A stretch of 16,983 bases of DNA from Planctomycetota bacterium (GTDB taxonomy: Bacteria > Planctomycetota > UBA1135 > UBA2386). The position numbers were made by a program, and so were the translations under genes. A model generated the notes under the pieces. That model had not been told where the DNA came from. It searched no databases and saw only the letters and a program-made list of their open reading frames with translations. Shown one piece after another: positions 5,685-14,270 of the stretch (position 1 is the first letter of the stretch; each line of letters starts with the position of its first letter). The stretch is from NCBI GenBank assembly GCA_020425885.1, contig JAGQRA010000207.1, positions 1 to 16,983 on the forward strand. The letters run 5' to 3'.

Positions 5685-8570
5685 TCAGGCGCCGACGACC
5701 AGGATCAGTCCGTTGCTCGAGCTGACCCCGGGTAGCGCGCCGCCGAACGCGTCGATGGCGGCGGCCTGGCCGGTCAGCTCCACGCCGAGCAGACCGGGGC
5801 TGACCGGGATCGAGAGCGCGAACGCGGCGGTCCCCCGCAGGTTGGCGGTCGTGACCATGGCCGCGGTGGCGCCGGCCGGCCATAGCACGCAACCCGAGGG
5901 CAACGGCATCGCGATGCGATCAGTACCGAACAGGATTGCCGTCAACGCCCCGGCCGGGACGCGATCGACCGCCAGCGGCAACGCTGCGCCGCCCAGACGC
6001 GGCAACCCGACCGCCGTCAGTTCGGGCAGCCCGGCGCCGCCGGCGCAGCCGCGACCGAACGGTTGCGCGATGGCGGCGCCGAACGCGCCGACCGGCGCCT
6101 GCCACAGCTCGCGGCCGAGATTGCCGTCGTCCAGCGCCAGATAGGCGCGGCCGCCGGCGCCGCCGATCCACAGCGGCTGACTGTTGCCGTTCGGGTTGCC
6201 GTCGATCAGCATCGCGGTGCCGATCCCGGTGCCATCAGAGGTCCACGGTTCGAGGCCGTGGATGCCGTCGTTGGCCGCCAGCAGCAGTCGGTTGCCATAG
6301 CCGGTGAGGCTGCGGACGCTCGAATGCGGGCCGGGAAACAGATCGACGACGATGCCGGTGCCGGCGGCAGTGCCGTCGGTCTGCCACAGCTCGCGACCGG
6401 ACGCCGCGGCGTGCGCCGTGAAGTAGATGGCGTTGTCGCCGATCACCCAGTCGAGCGGCAGCGTCACGGTCGCGACGACGGCGGTGCCGTTGACGGTGCC
6501 GTCGCTGCGCATCAACCTCCGGTCGCTGGATAGCAGCCCGCTCTCGGTCCAGTAGAAGTGGCCGGCGAAGGTCCCGACCGGCTCGCTGAAGACGCCGTTG
6601 TTCAACGGGCTCACCGTCACCGTGCCGGCGACGGTGCCATCGGTGGCGATCGTCGATTGTCCCTGCTGCAGGAACACGCGGCCGTTGGCGGCACCTAGGA
6701 TGCGGTGGGTGAGCAGCGAGAGCTCGACGGTGCCGGCCACGGTCAGATCCGTTCGCCACACGCTCGATGCGCTGGACACGTAGAAGATGAAGTCGTCGGT
6801 GACCAGGAACTCGCCGCTGCTGTGCAGATCGATGATCGGCAGCGGCAGCGGCGGCGACAGGCCATCGGTCCGGAACAGACGGAGGCCGTTCGGGGTCAGG
6901 TCGGAGAAGTAGAGTTGATGGTCGTGGACCTGCAGGTGATGCGCGGCGCCGCCGCTGGTCCCGACCGCCTGGGTCAGTGCGATCGTGCCGGCCGCGGTGC
7001 CGTCGGTGCGGAAGAGGATGCTCGGGCGCTGCGGCTGGCCGTTCTCGCGTACATCGCCGGACGCCACGAAGCAGTGACCGTCCATGGCGACGAGCTCGCA
7101 GTCCCGCATCAAGCCGGCGTCGGGGCCGGCGACGATGTCGGTCAGCCGCGCGGTGCCGGCGGCGGTGCCGTCGGTGCGCCACAGCTCCCGCCCGAGGCTG
7201 CCGTCGTCGGCCGCGAACAGCAGCACGTCACCGAGCGCGGTGGCGGCCGTCACCGCGATGCCGGGATGGAAGAGACCGAGCGGCAACAGGCGCTGGGTGC
7301 CACTGACCGTGCCGTCGCTGCCGTAGACACCGTCGACGGCGCCGAACACGGCGACGCCCCCGACCGATTGGATCTCGGGGATGGCGGCGATCGCCGACGA
7401 CGCGGTGGCCTGGTAGCGCGAGCCCGCCGGCGTGCCGTCGGTGAAGAGCACGCCCCAGCCGGTGCCGGTCACGACGCGGGCACAGGCCTCACCGCCGACC
7501 TCGACGAACTCGCTGAACACCGACCAACCCTGGCCCGGCGTCAGATCGATCAGCAGCTGCGTGCCCGCGGCGGTCCCGTCGCTGCACCATGCCTCCATGC
7601 CGGTCGGACCGTCGACCGCCGCGAAGTAGGTCTTGCCGCCGATCGTCGCCAGCCGCGTGATCGCGGTGAGACCACTGCGCACCACCACCGTGCCGGCCGT
7701 GGTGCCGTCCGAACGCCACAGCTCGCTGCCGACGGCGAACAGCAGGTAGCCGCCGTTCTCGACCATCGTCGGGTTGGTGGCGCCGAGCATGAAGCCCGGG
7801 AAGACGCGGATGCGAACGGTGCCGGCGGCGGTGCCATCGGTGCGCCAGAGCGCGGCGTCGCCGTTGCTCTCGCTGGCGAGGAAGTGCACCACGCCAGCGA
7901 GCGTGGCGAACGCGGTCGGATGCGAGCTGCCGTTGGTCACCAGGTCGACCACCAATCGGGTGCCGGCGACGGTGCCATCGGTTCGCCACAGCTCCCAACC
8001 GCTGCCGCCCTGCAGCCCCGCGAAGATGGCCTGATTGCCGTTCACGACGCCGCGTCCGACGGTGACGCCGGCGAGCGTGGAGGTGCCGGCGACCGTGCCG
8101 TCGGTTCGCCACAGCATGCCGACGTGGTCGCCGAACAGCAGCGCGTTGCCGAGCTCGCCGATGACACCGTAGAGCGGACCATTGCCGTTGCCGGGTATCA
8201 CGCCGTTCTTCAGCAGACGGATGCCGGTCGCGGTGGCGGCGGTGATCCACAGTTCGGTGCCGTGACCGAAAACCACCTCGCCGCCGACGAAGCCGATCGG
8301 CGCGCACGGCATCACGTTGCCGGGCTGGTCGGTGAAGGACGTATGGACCCTGCTGCCGGCGGCCGTGCCGTCGCTGACGAACAGGCCCTGCTCGCCGTAC
8401 GGGCTCTGGAAGGAGCCGAACACACGCTGACCGTCGCATTGCAGCAACCGCGGCACCTGGGTGAACTGCCAGGCCGGCGCGGAGTTGAGCTCGGTCACCA
8501 GCTGCTGGGCGATGGCACCGGTGGCCGGGGTCAGCGCGAGACAGATAAGGGCACTCGAGACTCGGTTCAT
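5685..8570 (-). CDS. secreted ELWxxDGTxxGT-repeat protein (961 aa)
   Basis: The signal peptide (residues 1-22, core SSALICLALTPATGAIAQ) is followed by about 18 imperfect units between residues 62 and 831, each ending in a version of E-L-W-R-T-D-G-T-A-A-G-T and spaced about 36-56 residues (mostly 41-48). Good copies include those near residues 153, 193, 241, 283, 463, 519 and 727. Degenerate ones lie near 106, 565, 604 and 821. This is the ELWxxDGTxxGT repeat (TIGR04534) of large secreted proteins in Myxococcota and Planctomycetota. Residues 838-961 form a separate Gly/Ala/Leu-rich domain with two cysteines, opening with FGRGCAGG, that looks like a C-terminal beta domain. A surface or extracellular location is inferred; the biochemical role is unknown. 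A beta-propeller-like fold is plausible. The start is supported by AGGA about 8 nt before the ATG. Confidence 0.92.
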   Translation of the reverse strand: MNRVSSALICLALTPATGAIAQQLVTELNSAPAWQFTQVPRLLQCDGQRVFGSFQSPYGEQGLFVSDGTAAGSRVHTSFTDQPGNVMPCAPIGFVGGEVVFGHGTELWITAATATGIRLLKNGVIPGNGNGPLYGVIGELGNALLFGDHVGMLWRTDGTVAGTSTLAGVTVGRGVVNGNQAIFAGLQGGSGWELWRTDGTVAGTRLVVDLVTNGSSHPTAFATLAGVVHFLASESNGDAALWRTDGTAAGTVRIRVFPGFMLGATNPTMVENGGYLLFAVGSELWRSDGTTAGTVVVRSGLTAITRLATIGGKTYFAAVDGPTGMEAWCSDGTAAGTQLLIDLTPGQGWSVFSEFVEVGGEACARVVTGTGWGVLFTDGTPAGSRYQATASSAIAAIPEIQSVGGVAVFGAVDGVYGSDGTVSGTQRLLPLGLFHPGIAVTAATALGDVLLFAADDGSLGRELWRTDGTAAGTARLTDIVAGPDAGLMRDCELVAMDGHCFVASGDVRENGQPQRPSILFRTDGTAAGTIALTQAVGTSGGAAHHLQVHDHQLYFSDLTPNGLRLFRTDGLSPPLPLPIIDLHSSGEFLVTDDFIFYVSSASSVWRTDLTVAGTVELSLLTHRILGAANGRVFLQQGQSTIATDGTVAGTVTVSPLNNGVFSEPVGTFAGHFYWTESGLLSSDRRLMRSDGTVNGTAVVATVTLPLDWVIGDNAIYFTAHAAASGRELWQTDGTAAGTGIVVDLFPGPHSSVRSLTGYGNRLLLAANDGIHGLEPWTSDGTGIGTAMLIDGNPNGNSQPLWIGGAGGRAYLALDDGNLGRELWQAPVGAFGAAIAQPFGRGCAGGAGLPELTAVGLPRLGGAALPLAVDRVPAGALTAILFGTDRIAMPLPSGCVLWPAGATAAMVTTANLRGTAAFALSIPVSPGLLGVELTGQAAAIDAFGGALPGVSSSNGLILVVGA
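6090..8387 (-). repeat. coding region of about 18 imperfect ELWxxDGTxxGT units (about 130 bp each)
   Basis: At DNA level the motif recurs as variants of GTGCCGGCGGCGGTGCCGTC followed by GGTGCGCCACAGCTC when read on the plus strand. Copies are diverged, with unequal spacing, so this is an old protein-repeat array rather than a recent tandem duplication or a CRISPR. Confidence 0.85.
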
Positions 8571-8640
8571 GTCGTCCGTCCTGTTCGGGCGAAGTCAGCT
8601 GGAGAGGGATCGCAGGCGTGGTGACGTCACGGGCGGCAGC

Positions 8641-8664
8641 CACCGCGCATCGCCTGCCGCGGTG
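8641..8664 (-). promoter_or_regulatory. 7-bp inverted repeat between the activator gene and the repeat-protein gene
   Basis: CACCGCG, a 10-nt spacer, then CGCGGTG. It lies about 100 bp past the stop of the sigma-54 activator gene and about 70 bp before the start of the 961-aa gene. It may be a terminator without a T-tract or an operator. The rest of the 190-bp gap (8571-8760) shows nothing I can name. Confidence 0.25.
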
Positions 8665-8760
8665 CGGGCAGTGTAGCCAGGGCACGGGCCACGGTAACGA
8701 GGCCAGGCGACATGGCGATCGAGTGACGTTCCACGGTCGAAGGGCTGTCGCGACGGCGCG

Positions 8761-10145
<1,385 letters not shown>

Positions 10146-10149
<4 letters not shown>

Positions 10150-11606
10150 TCGCTCGCGGGTAGGTGAAAGGTGAAGCAGCTACCCGCTCCGGGGTCGCTG
10201 GTGACCGTGATCCAGCCATCGTGATCACGCAGGATACCGTGCACGATCGAGAGCCCGAGGCCGGTGCCCTCACCGACATCCTTGGTGGTGAAGAACGGCT
10301 CGAAGATGCGCGGCAACTTGTCGGCCGGGATGCCTTCGCCGTCATCGCGGACATCGACGCGCACGCATGGCCGCGGCGTCGCGGCGTCGTCCCCCGGCCG
10401 CACCGCCGCCTCGGCAGAGACCTCCAGTCGCACGACGTCACCCTCGCCGCTCGCCTGGATCGCGTTGATCTCGAGGTTGGTCAGGACCTGCTGCAGCTCC
10501 GACGGATTGCCATCGACGCCGGCCGGGTCGTCGACATCCCCGACGATCTCGATGCTCACCCCCTTCTTGCGAGCGGTGGGCTGCACCAGCGCCAGGCTCT
10601 CGCGCACGAGCATCCTGACATCGACGCGCTCGCGACCGGACGTGCCGCGCCTGGCGAAGACGAGCAGCTGTCGGATGATCCCGGTCATGCGATCGGCCTG
10701 GGCACCGATGATGCCGGCACTCGCCAGGACTTCGGCGGCGCCGAGCCGGCCGCCGGCGATCAACGCCGCGCGTCCGCTGACCACGTTCAGGGGCGTGCCG
10801 AGCTCATGCGCCACTCCTGACGCCAGCTGGCCGACCGTGCGCAGTCGATCGGCATGGCGCGCCGCCTCGAGCGCCGCGATCTTGGCCGCCGACTCCTCGG
10901 CGATCCGTCGCTGCGACTCGACGAGCCGGCCGCACATCGTGTTGAGGCCGGCCGCGACCAGACTCAGCTCGTCGCGTCGACCGAGCCGCAACGGATGCGA
11001 CAGATCGCCGCGACCGATGCTGTCGATCTTGGCGGCGAGCTCGTGCAGCGGCCGGCCGATCAGCCGCACGCCGATGAAGTAGACGACGAGCACCGCGATC
11101 AGGAACAACCCGACGAGGTGGCTGGTCGACCGCAGCAAGACGCGCGCACCACGTTGCGACAGTGCCGCCATCGAGCGCGACAGCTCCAGCCCACCGCGAC
11201 CGCCGCCTGCCGTGTCGATGGCGAAGTACATGTAGAGCCTGTTCGCGCCGCTCGCCGCCCCCTCGATGAAGTCGCCGCCGGCAACGCTGGCCGCCACGTC
11301 CGCCGGCGTCGCGACCGCGGGGGCGAACGGATCGCCGGCCGCGGCGTCGAACCAGACCCAGCGCAGCGCGGTATCGGCCTCGGCTCGGTTGGCGTCGGCG
11401 ATGAGCTGCAGGCACCGCGGCATCCCGTCGGCGCGCCAGACGTCGTCCAGCACCGAGCTCATCGCCATGCCGAGCACGCGGGCATCCCGCTGCATGTCCT
11501 CGCGCATGAGGGCCCGCTCCTGGCCGTATTCCCGAAAGCCGTCGACGGCGACGAGCACCGCCAGGATCAGGACGAGAAACGCAACCAGTCGAAACGCGAG
11601 CTTCAC
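10146..11606 (-). CDS. membrane sensor histidine kinase, partner of the NtrC-type regulator
   Basis: A 486-residue kinase starting at GTG 11606, chosen because AGGAG lies 5 nt upstream and the first residues form TM1 (3-21). A periplasmic sensor domain of about 140 residues (25-162) is followed by TM2 (about 163-181), a HAMP linker (about 182-240), a HisKA helix with phospho-acceptor H267 (VAHELGTPLN) and a HATPase_c domain: N box NLEINAIQA (377-385), G1 DDGEGIP (421-427), F box FEPFFTT (435-441) and G2 GEGTGLGLSI (445-454). All motifs for autophosphorylation are intact. The layout resembles ZraS-type sensors that pair with sigma-54 activators. The sensor domain shows no known ligand motif. 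The divergent HtrA gene suggests it monitors the envelope; that is inference. Confidence 0.95.
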
Positions 11607-11611
11607 GACGA

Positions 11612-11616
11612 CTCCT
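11612..11616 (-). promoter_or_regulatory. Shine-Dalgarno that fixes the GTG start of the histidine kinase
   Basis: AGGAG on the minus strand, 5 nt before GTG 11606. The frame is open for another 144 codons upstream, but that part is low-complexity and unlike any kinase, so this site decides the start. Confidence 0.7.
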
Positions 11617-11655
11617 GCCAGGATGGGGTTCGACCGCCGAGCGTGGCCGTGGTCT

Positions 11656-11689
11656 CGACGCGTCGCGAACGAGTGCCGGACTCGTCCGG
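11656..11689. promoter_or_regulatory. two small palindromes in the divergent control region
   Basis: CGACGCGTCG (11656-11665) is a perfect 10-bp palindrome. CCGGAC-TC-GTCCGG (11676-11689) is a perfect 6-bp inverted repeat with a 2-nt spacer, directly abutting the larger 31-bp dyad. Both lie between the kinase start (11606) and the sigma-54 promoter and may be extra activator or operator sites. Confidence 0.4.
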
Positions 11690-11720
11690 GGGCATTCTGC
11701 CCCGACGGGGCCGAATGCCC
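11690..11720. promoter_or_regulatory. 31-bp inverted repeat, candidate enhancer for the NtrC-type activator
   Basis: Arms GGGCATTC (11690-11697) and GAATGCCC (11713-11720) are exact reverse complements, with an inner pair GCCCC (11699-11703) and GGGGC (11707-11711) around a GAC centre; only one position mismatches. A further small palindrome TGCCC-A-GGGCA (11716-11726) overlaps the right arm. The centre is about 185 bp before the start site predicted from the sigma-54 promoter, a normal distance for an NtrC-type upstream activating sequence. Binding by the adjacent activator is inference. A transcript hairpin is the alternative. Confidence 0.55.
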
Positions 11721-11862
11721 AGGGCACAGGTGATCGATCGCGAATCGGTGAGCGCATCCGGCACGATGACGTCCGCGTCCCAGCGCGTCGAGAACTCCCG
11801 CATTGCCGCCACCACGGAGCATCCGGCGGACTTCGACGGCTGGCAACTGCGGGCCACGAGAA

Positions 11863-11878
11863 CGGCACGTCGCTTGCT
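11863..11878 (+). promoter_or_regulatory. sigma-54 (RpoN) promoter
   Basis: CGGCACGTCGCTTGCT matches the -24/-12 consensus TGGCACG-N4-TTGCW at every defined position except the first T. GG is at 11864-11865 and GC at 11876-11877 with the obligatory 10-nt spacing. The expected start is near 11889, giving a leader of about 35 nt before ATG 11924. It faces the receiver and HtrA genes, and a sigma-54 activator is encoded in the divergent operon. Confidence 0.75.
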
Positions 11879-11912
11879 CCTGGGGTTCACGAACTTCCTG
11901 ACCCTGACCAAC

Positions 11913-11917
11913 GAGGA
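11913..11917 (+). promoter_or_regulatory. Shine-Dalgarno of the receiver gene
   Basis: GAGGA, 6 nt before ATG 11924. It supports this start over the in-frame ATG at 12053 directly before the receiver domain. Confidence 0.6.
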
Positions 11918-11923
11918 CAAGCG

Positions 11924-12541
11924 ATGACGACATGCACCGAACCCGACGCCCGAGAAACGGAACTCGAGGACGAACGGTCGACCGCGCCCGATCGGGTGTG
12001 GCAGACCGAGACCGAGAAGAGCTGCGACGCGGCGCCACCGGCGGACACCGCGATGCCCCGCATCCTGCTCGCCGAAGACAACGGCGAGATGCGCCAGCTG
12101 CTGGCAGGCCAGCTCCGGCTCGCCGGCTACGAGGTCGTCGAGTGTCGCGATGGCGAGCAACTCGTCGAGCGCCTGGCGTCGACGTTCCTGCCGACCCGGA
12201 ACCGACACGGCTTCGACCTCGTGGTCTCCGACATCCGCATGCCCGGTTTCAGCGGACTCGAGGTCCTCGACGGCTTGCACGACTGCGAGGACTTCCCGCC
12301 GATGATCCTGATCACCGCCTTCGGTGATCAGGCGACGCATGCCCGGGCACGCCTGCTCGGCGCCGCGGCGACCCTGGACAAGCCGTTCCGCATCCCGGAG
12401 CTGCTCGCGATCGTGCAGCGGCAGATCGAGAGACGACGCCGCGGTTGGCGGACCGGCGCGACGGCAGCGCCCTCGTCGCTCGACATCACCCCCCCATCAC
12501 CTTCCGACCCCCACGACAACGTCAACCACGAGGAGGACTGA
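11924..12541 (+). CDS. stand-alone receiver (CheY-like) response regulator
   Basis: A 205-residue protein with one receiver domain at 45-167: acidic pair E51-D52 (LLAEDN), phospho-acceptor D103 (VVSDIRMPG), T131 and K153 (LDKPF), all the residues needed for phosphorylation. A 43-residue acidic, probably disordered N-terminus precedes it, and a basic then Pro/Ser-rich tail (QIERRRRGWRTG and beyond) follows. There is no DNA-binding or enzymatic output domain. It is the first gene after the sigma-54 promoter and lies 2 nt before the HtrA gene. A phosphate sink, a feedback partner for the divergent kinase, or a protein-interaction output are the reasonable roles; the sequence does not choose among them. 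Confidence 0.92.
   Translation: MTTCTEPDARETELEDERSTAPDRVWQTETEKSCDAAPPADTAMPRILLAEDNGEMRQLLAGQLRLAGYEVVECRDGEQLVERLASTFLPTRNRHGFDLVVSDIRMPGFSGLEVLDGLHDCEDFPPMILITAFGDQATHARARLLGAAATLDKPFRIPELLAIVQRQIERRRRGWRTGATAAPSSLDITPPSPSDPHDNVNHEED
12530..12537 (+). promoter_or_regulatory. Shine-Dalgarno of the HtrA protease gene
   Basis: GAGGAGGA inside the last codons of the receiver gene, 6 nt before ATG 12544. The strong site selects this start although the frame is open further upstream, and it implies coupled translation. Confidence 0.75.
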
Positions 12542-12543
12542 CC

Positions 12544-14010
12544 ATGACCATCACCAGCAAGGCTCTCTACGCGGCGACCACCCTCGCCGCGATCGCGCTG
12601 ACCGCCCTCTGCGGCGGCACTGCCGCCGACGGCGAACACCCGACCGCGACCGGGCGCGCGACGGGCGAACCGTTCGGCCCGGCAGCGTTCACCCATGTCG
12701 CCACGACGGTCGACCCCGCGGTCGTCTTCGTGCGCACCGACACCAAGGTGAAGCAGCCCGGACACCTGCAATTGCCCGACGGCAATTGGGCGCAGCCATT
12801 CGGCGACGACCTGTTCCGGCAGTTCTTCGGCCAACGGCTCGACCCGCGCGCCGCGCTGCCCGAGCAGCACGTCGTCGGCCAGGGCTCCGGGTTCATCATC
12901 TCGGATGACGGCTACATCCTGACCAACAACCACGTCGTCGGCGATGCCGACGCGGTCACGGTGAGACTGCAGGACGGCCGCGAGTTCACCGCCACCACCG
13001 TCGGCAAGGACCAACACTCGGACGTCGCCGTGATCAAGGTCGACGCGACCGGACTGCCGGCGCTGAAGTTCGGCAACTCCGACAAGCTCGAGATCGGCGA
13101 ATGGGTCATGGCCGTCGGCAGCCCGTTCGGGCTCTCCAGCTCGGTGACCGCCGGCATCGTCAGCGCCAAGGGCCGCAACGCCGTCGGCCTCACCGACTAC
13201 GACGACTTCATCCAGACCGACGCCGCGATCAACCCCGGCAACTCGGGCGGCCCGCTGGTCAATCTCGATGGCGAAGTCGTCGGCATGAACACCGCCATCT
13301 TCAGCCGCAGCGGCGGCTACATGGGCATCGGCTTCGCCATCCCGGCCAACATGGCCAAGGCCATCAGCCGGCAGTTGATCGACCACGGCGCCGTGACCCG
13401 CGGCTACCTCGGCGTGCTGATCCAGGACATCGACGCGGCCCTCGGCAAGAGCTTCGGCGTGGCCGCCAACAAGGGCATCCTGGTGGCCCAGGTCAACGCC
13501 GACACTCCCGCCGCCGCCGCCGGCCTCGAGCGCGGTGACGTGATCGTCGAGCTCGACGGCAAGTCGGCCGAGAAGGTGGCCGAGTTCCGCAACCGCATCG
13601 CCCTGATGGCGCCGGGCAGCGTCCAGCACCTCGCCTTGCTGCGCGACGGCAAACGGCTCGAGCTGTCGGTCACGCTCGGCAAGCTGGGCGACGACGTCGC
13701 GGCCGAAGCTCCGCAGGCGGCAGCCGGCTCGCTCGGCATCTCGGTGCAAGAGCTCGACGCCAGCCTGGCGCAGCAGTTCGACTGCGTCGGCATGACGGGT
13801 GTCCTCGTCACCGAGGTACGTGCGGGCTCGATAGCCCAGCTCGGCGGCCTCGAACGCGGCATGCTGATCCAGGAGGTCGACCGTCATCCGGTCGGCACCG
13901 TCGCCGACTACCGCCGCGAGATCGACCAGGCGGCGCAACGGGACTCGGTCCTGCTGCTGGTGCGCGATGGCGCCCAGGCGCACTACCTCGTGCTGCGCCT
14001 GCCCCACTGA
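12544..14010 (+). CDS. degP: periplasmic serine protease, HtrA/DegP (Do) family
   Basis: A 488-residue DegP-like protease-chaperone. The signal peptide is about residues 1-28 (core LYAATTLAAIALTALCGGTAA). The trypsin-like domain has the complete triad: H130 (ILTNNHVVGDAD), D160 (QHSDVAVIKVD) and S234 (INPGNSGGPLVN). Two PDZ domains follow, at about 287-380 (RGYLGVLIQDI, AGLERGDVI) and 396-488 (LGISVQELD, GLERGMLIQEVD). The loop after residue 66 includes a DDLFRQFFGQ segment like the LA-loop region of DegP. It should degrade or refold misfolded envelope proteins. It starts 2 nt after the receiver gene and would be transcribed from the sigma-54 promoter, so sigma-54 stress control is likely. 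The symbol is given at family level; DegQ/MucD naming is equally possible. Confidence 0.96.
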   Translation: MTITSKALYAATTLAAIALTALCGGTAADGEHPTATGRATGEPFGPAAFTHVATTVDPAVVFVRTDTKVKQPGHLQLPDGNWAQPFGDDLFRQFFGQRLDPRAALPEQHVVGQGSGFIISDDGYILTNNHVVGDADAVTVRLQDGREFTATTVGKDQHSDVAVIKVDATGLPALKFGNSDKLEIGEWVMAVGSPFGLSSSVTAGIVSAKGRNAVGLTDYDDFIQTDAAINPGNSGGPLVNLDGEVVGMNTAIFSRSGGYMGIGFAIPANMAKAISRQLIDHGAVTRGYLGVLIQDIDAALGKSFGVAANKGILVAQVNADTPAAAAGLERGDVIVELDGKSAEKVAEFRNRIALMAPGSVQHLALLRDGKRLELSVTLGKLGDDVAAEAPQAAAGSLGISVQELDASLAQQFDCVGMTGVLVTEVRAGSIAQLGGLERGMLIQEVDRHPVGTVADYRREIDQAAQRDSVLLLVRDGAQAHYLVLRLPH

Positions 14011-14019
14011 CGGCTGCCC

Positions 14020-14052
14020 GGCCGCCGCCTCGGCATCGAGCAGCAGGCGGCC
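14020..14052 (+). terminator. possible terminator after the HtrA gene
   Basis: GGCCGCC (14020-14026) and GGCGGCC (14046-14052) form a perfect 7-bp stem 10 nt after the stop codon. The 19-nt loop contains a small nested repeat CTCG-GCAT-CGAG. CCCTTGTCG follows, without a real T-tract. The position suits the end of the receiver-HtrA transcript. Confidence 0.4.
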
Positions 14053-14082
14053 CCCTTGTCGTCGAGTTCCGGTCGCCGCGTG

Positions 14083-14172
14083 CTTCGCCGGCGACATCGC
14101 GAAGACGGCAACACCTGGCCATCGCCAGGACCGCTGCGATCGCGAAGAAATCACCCTTCGCCCGGCGGTGAT
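14083..14172 (+). promoter_or_regulatory. three short inverted repeats upstream of the Lys-tailed protein gene
   Basis: CTTCGC/GCGAAG (14083-14104, 10-nt loop), CCTGGC-CATC-GCCAGG (14114-14129) and ATCACC/GGTGAT (14150-14172, 11-nt loop) lie in the 260-bp gap between the HtrA gene and the next gene. They are candidate operators or leader hairpins. No promoter with a good consensus is visible here. Confidence 0.3.
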
Positions 14173-14270
14173 CCTGCGCCGTGAATCAAGTCGCGACGCT
14201 CCGGATGGTCCGGCTCGAACGCGGCGAACGAACGATCGACCCGAACTCATCGGAATCGCAAGGCACCGTC

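Noticed and set aside
6090..8387. Regularly spaced similar sequences that might be a CRISPR or tandem array
   Set aside because: Units are about 130 bp, diverged, in one reading frame and encode a protein repeat.
6705..8624. 639-codon plus-strand ORF opposite the ELWxxDGTxxGT-repeat gene
   Set aside because: Repetitive antisense translation with no domain or signal; the minus-strand frame has a signal peptide and recognisable repeats.
11665..11677. Sigma-54-like site on the minus strand (CGGCACTCGTTCGC) facing the kinase operon
   Set aside because: The GG and GC elements are 9 nt apart instead of 10, and the -12 part is poor; spacing is critical for sigma-54.
12604..12615. Cysteine 23 of the HtrA leader as a lipoprotein lipobox
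   Set aside because: The residues before it (Thr-Ala-Leu-Cys) lack the small residue required at -1, so an ordinary signal peptide is more likely.
12328..14250. 640-codon minus-strand ORF opposite the receiver and HtrA genes
   Set aside because: Antisense of an unmistakable protease gene with an intact triad; its composition is typical of a shadow frame.
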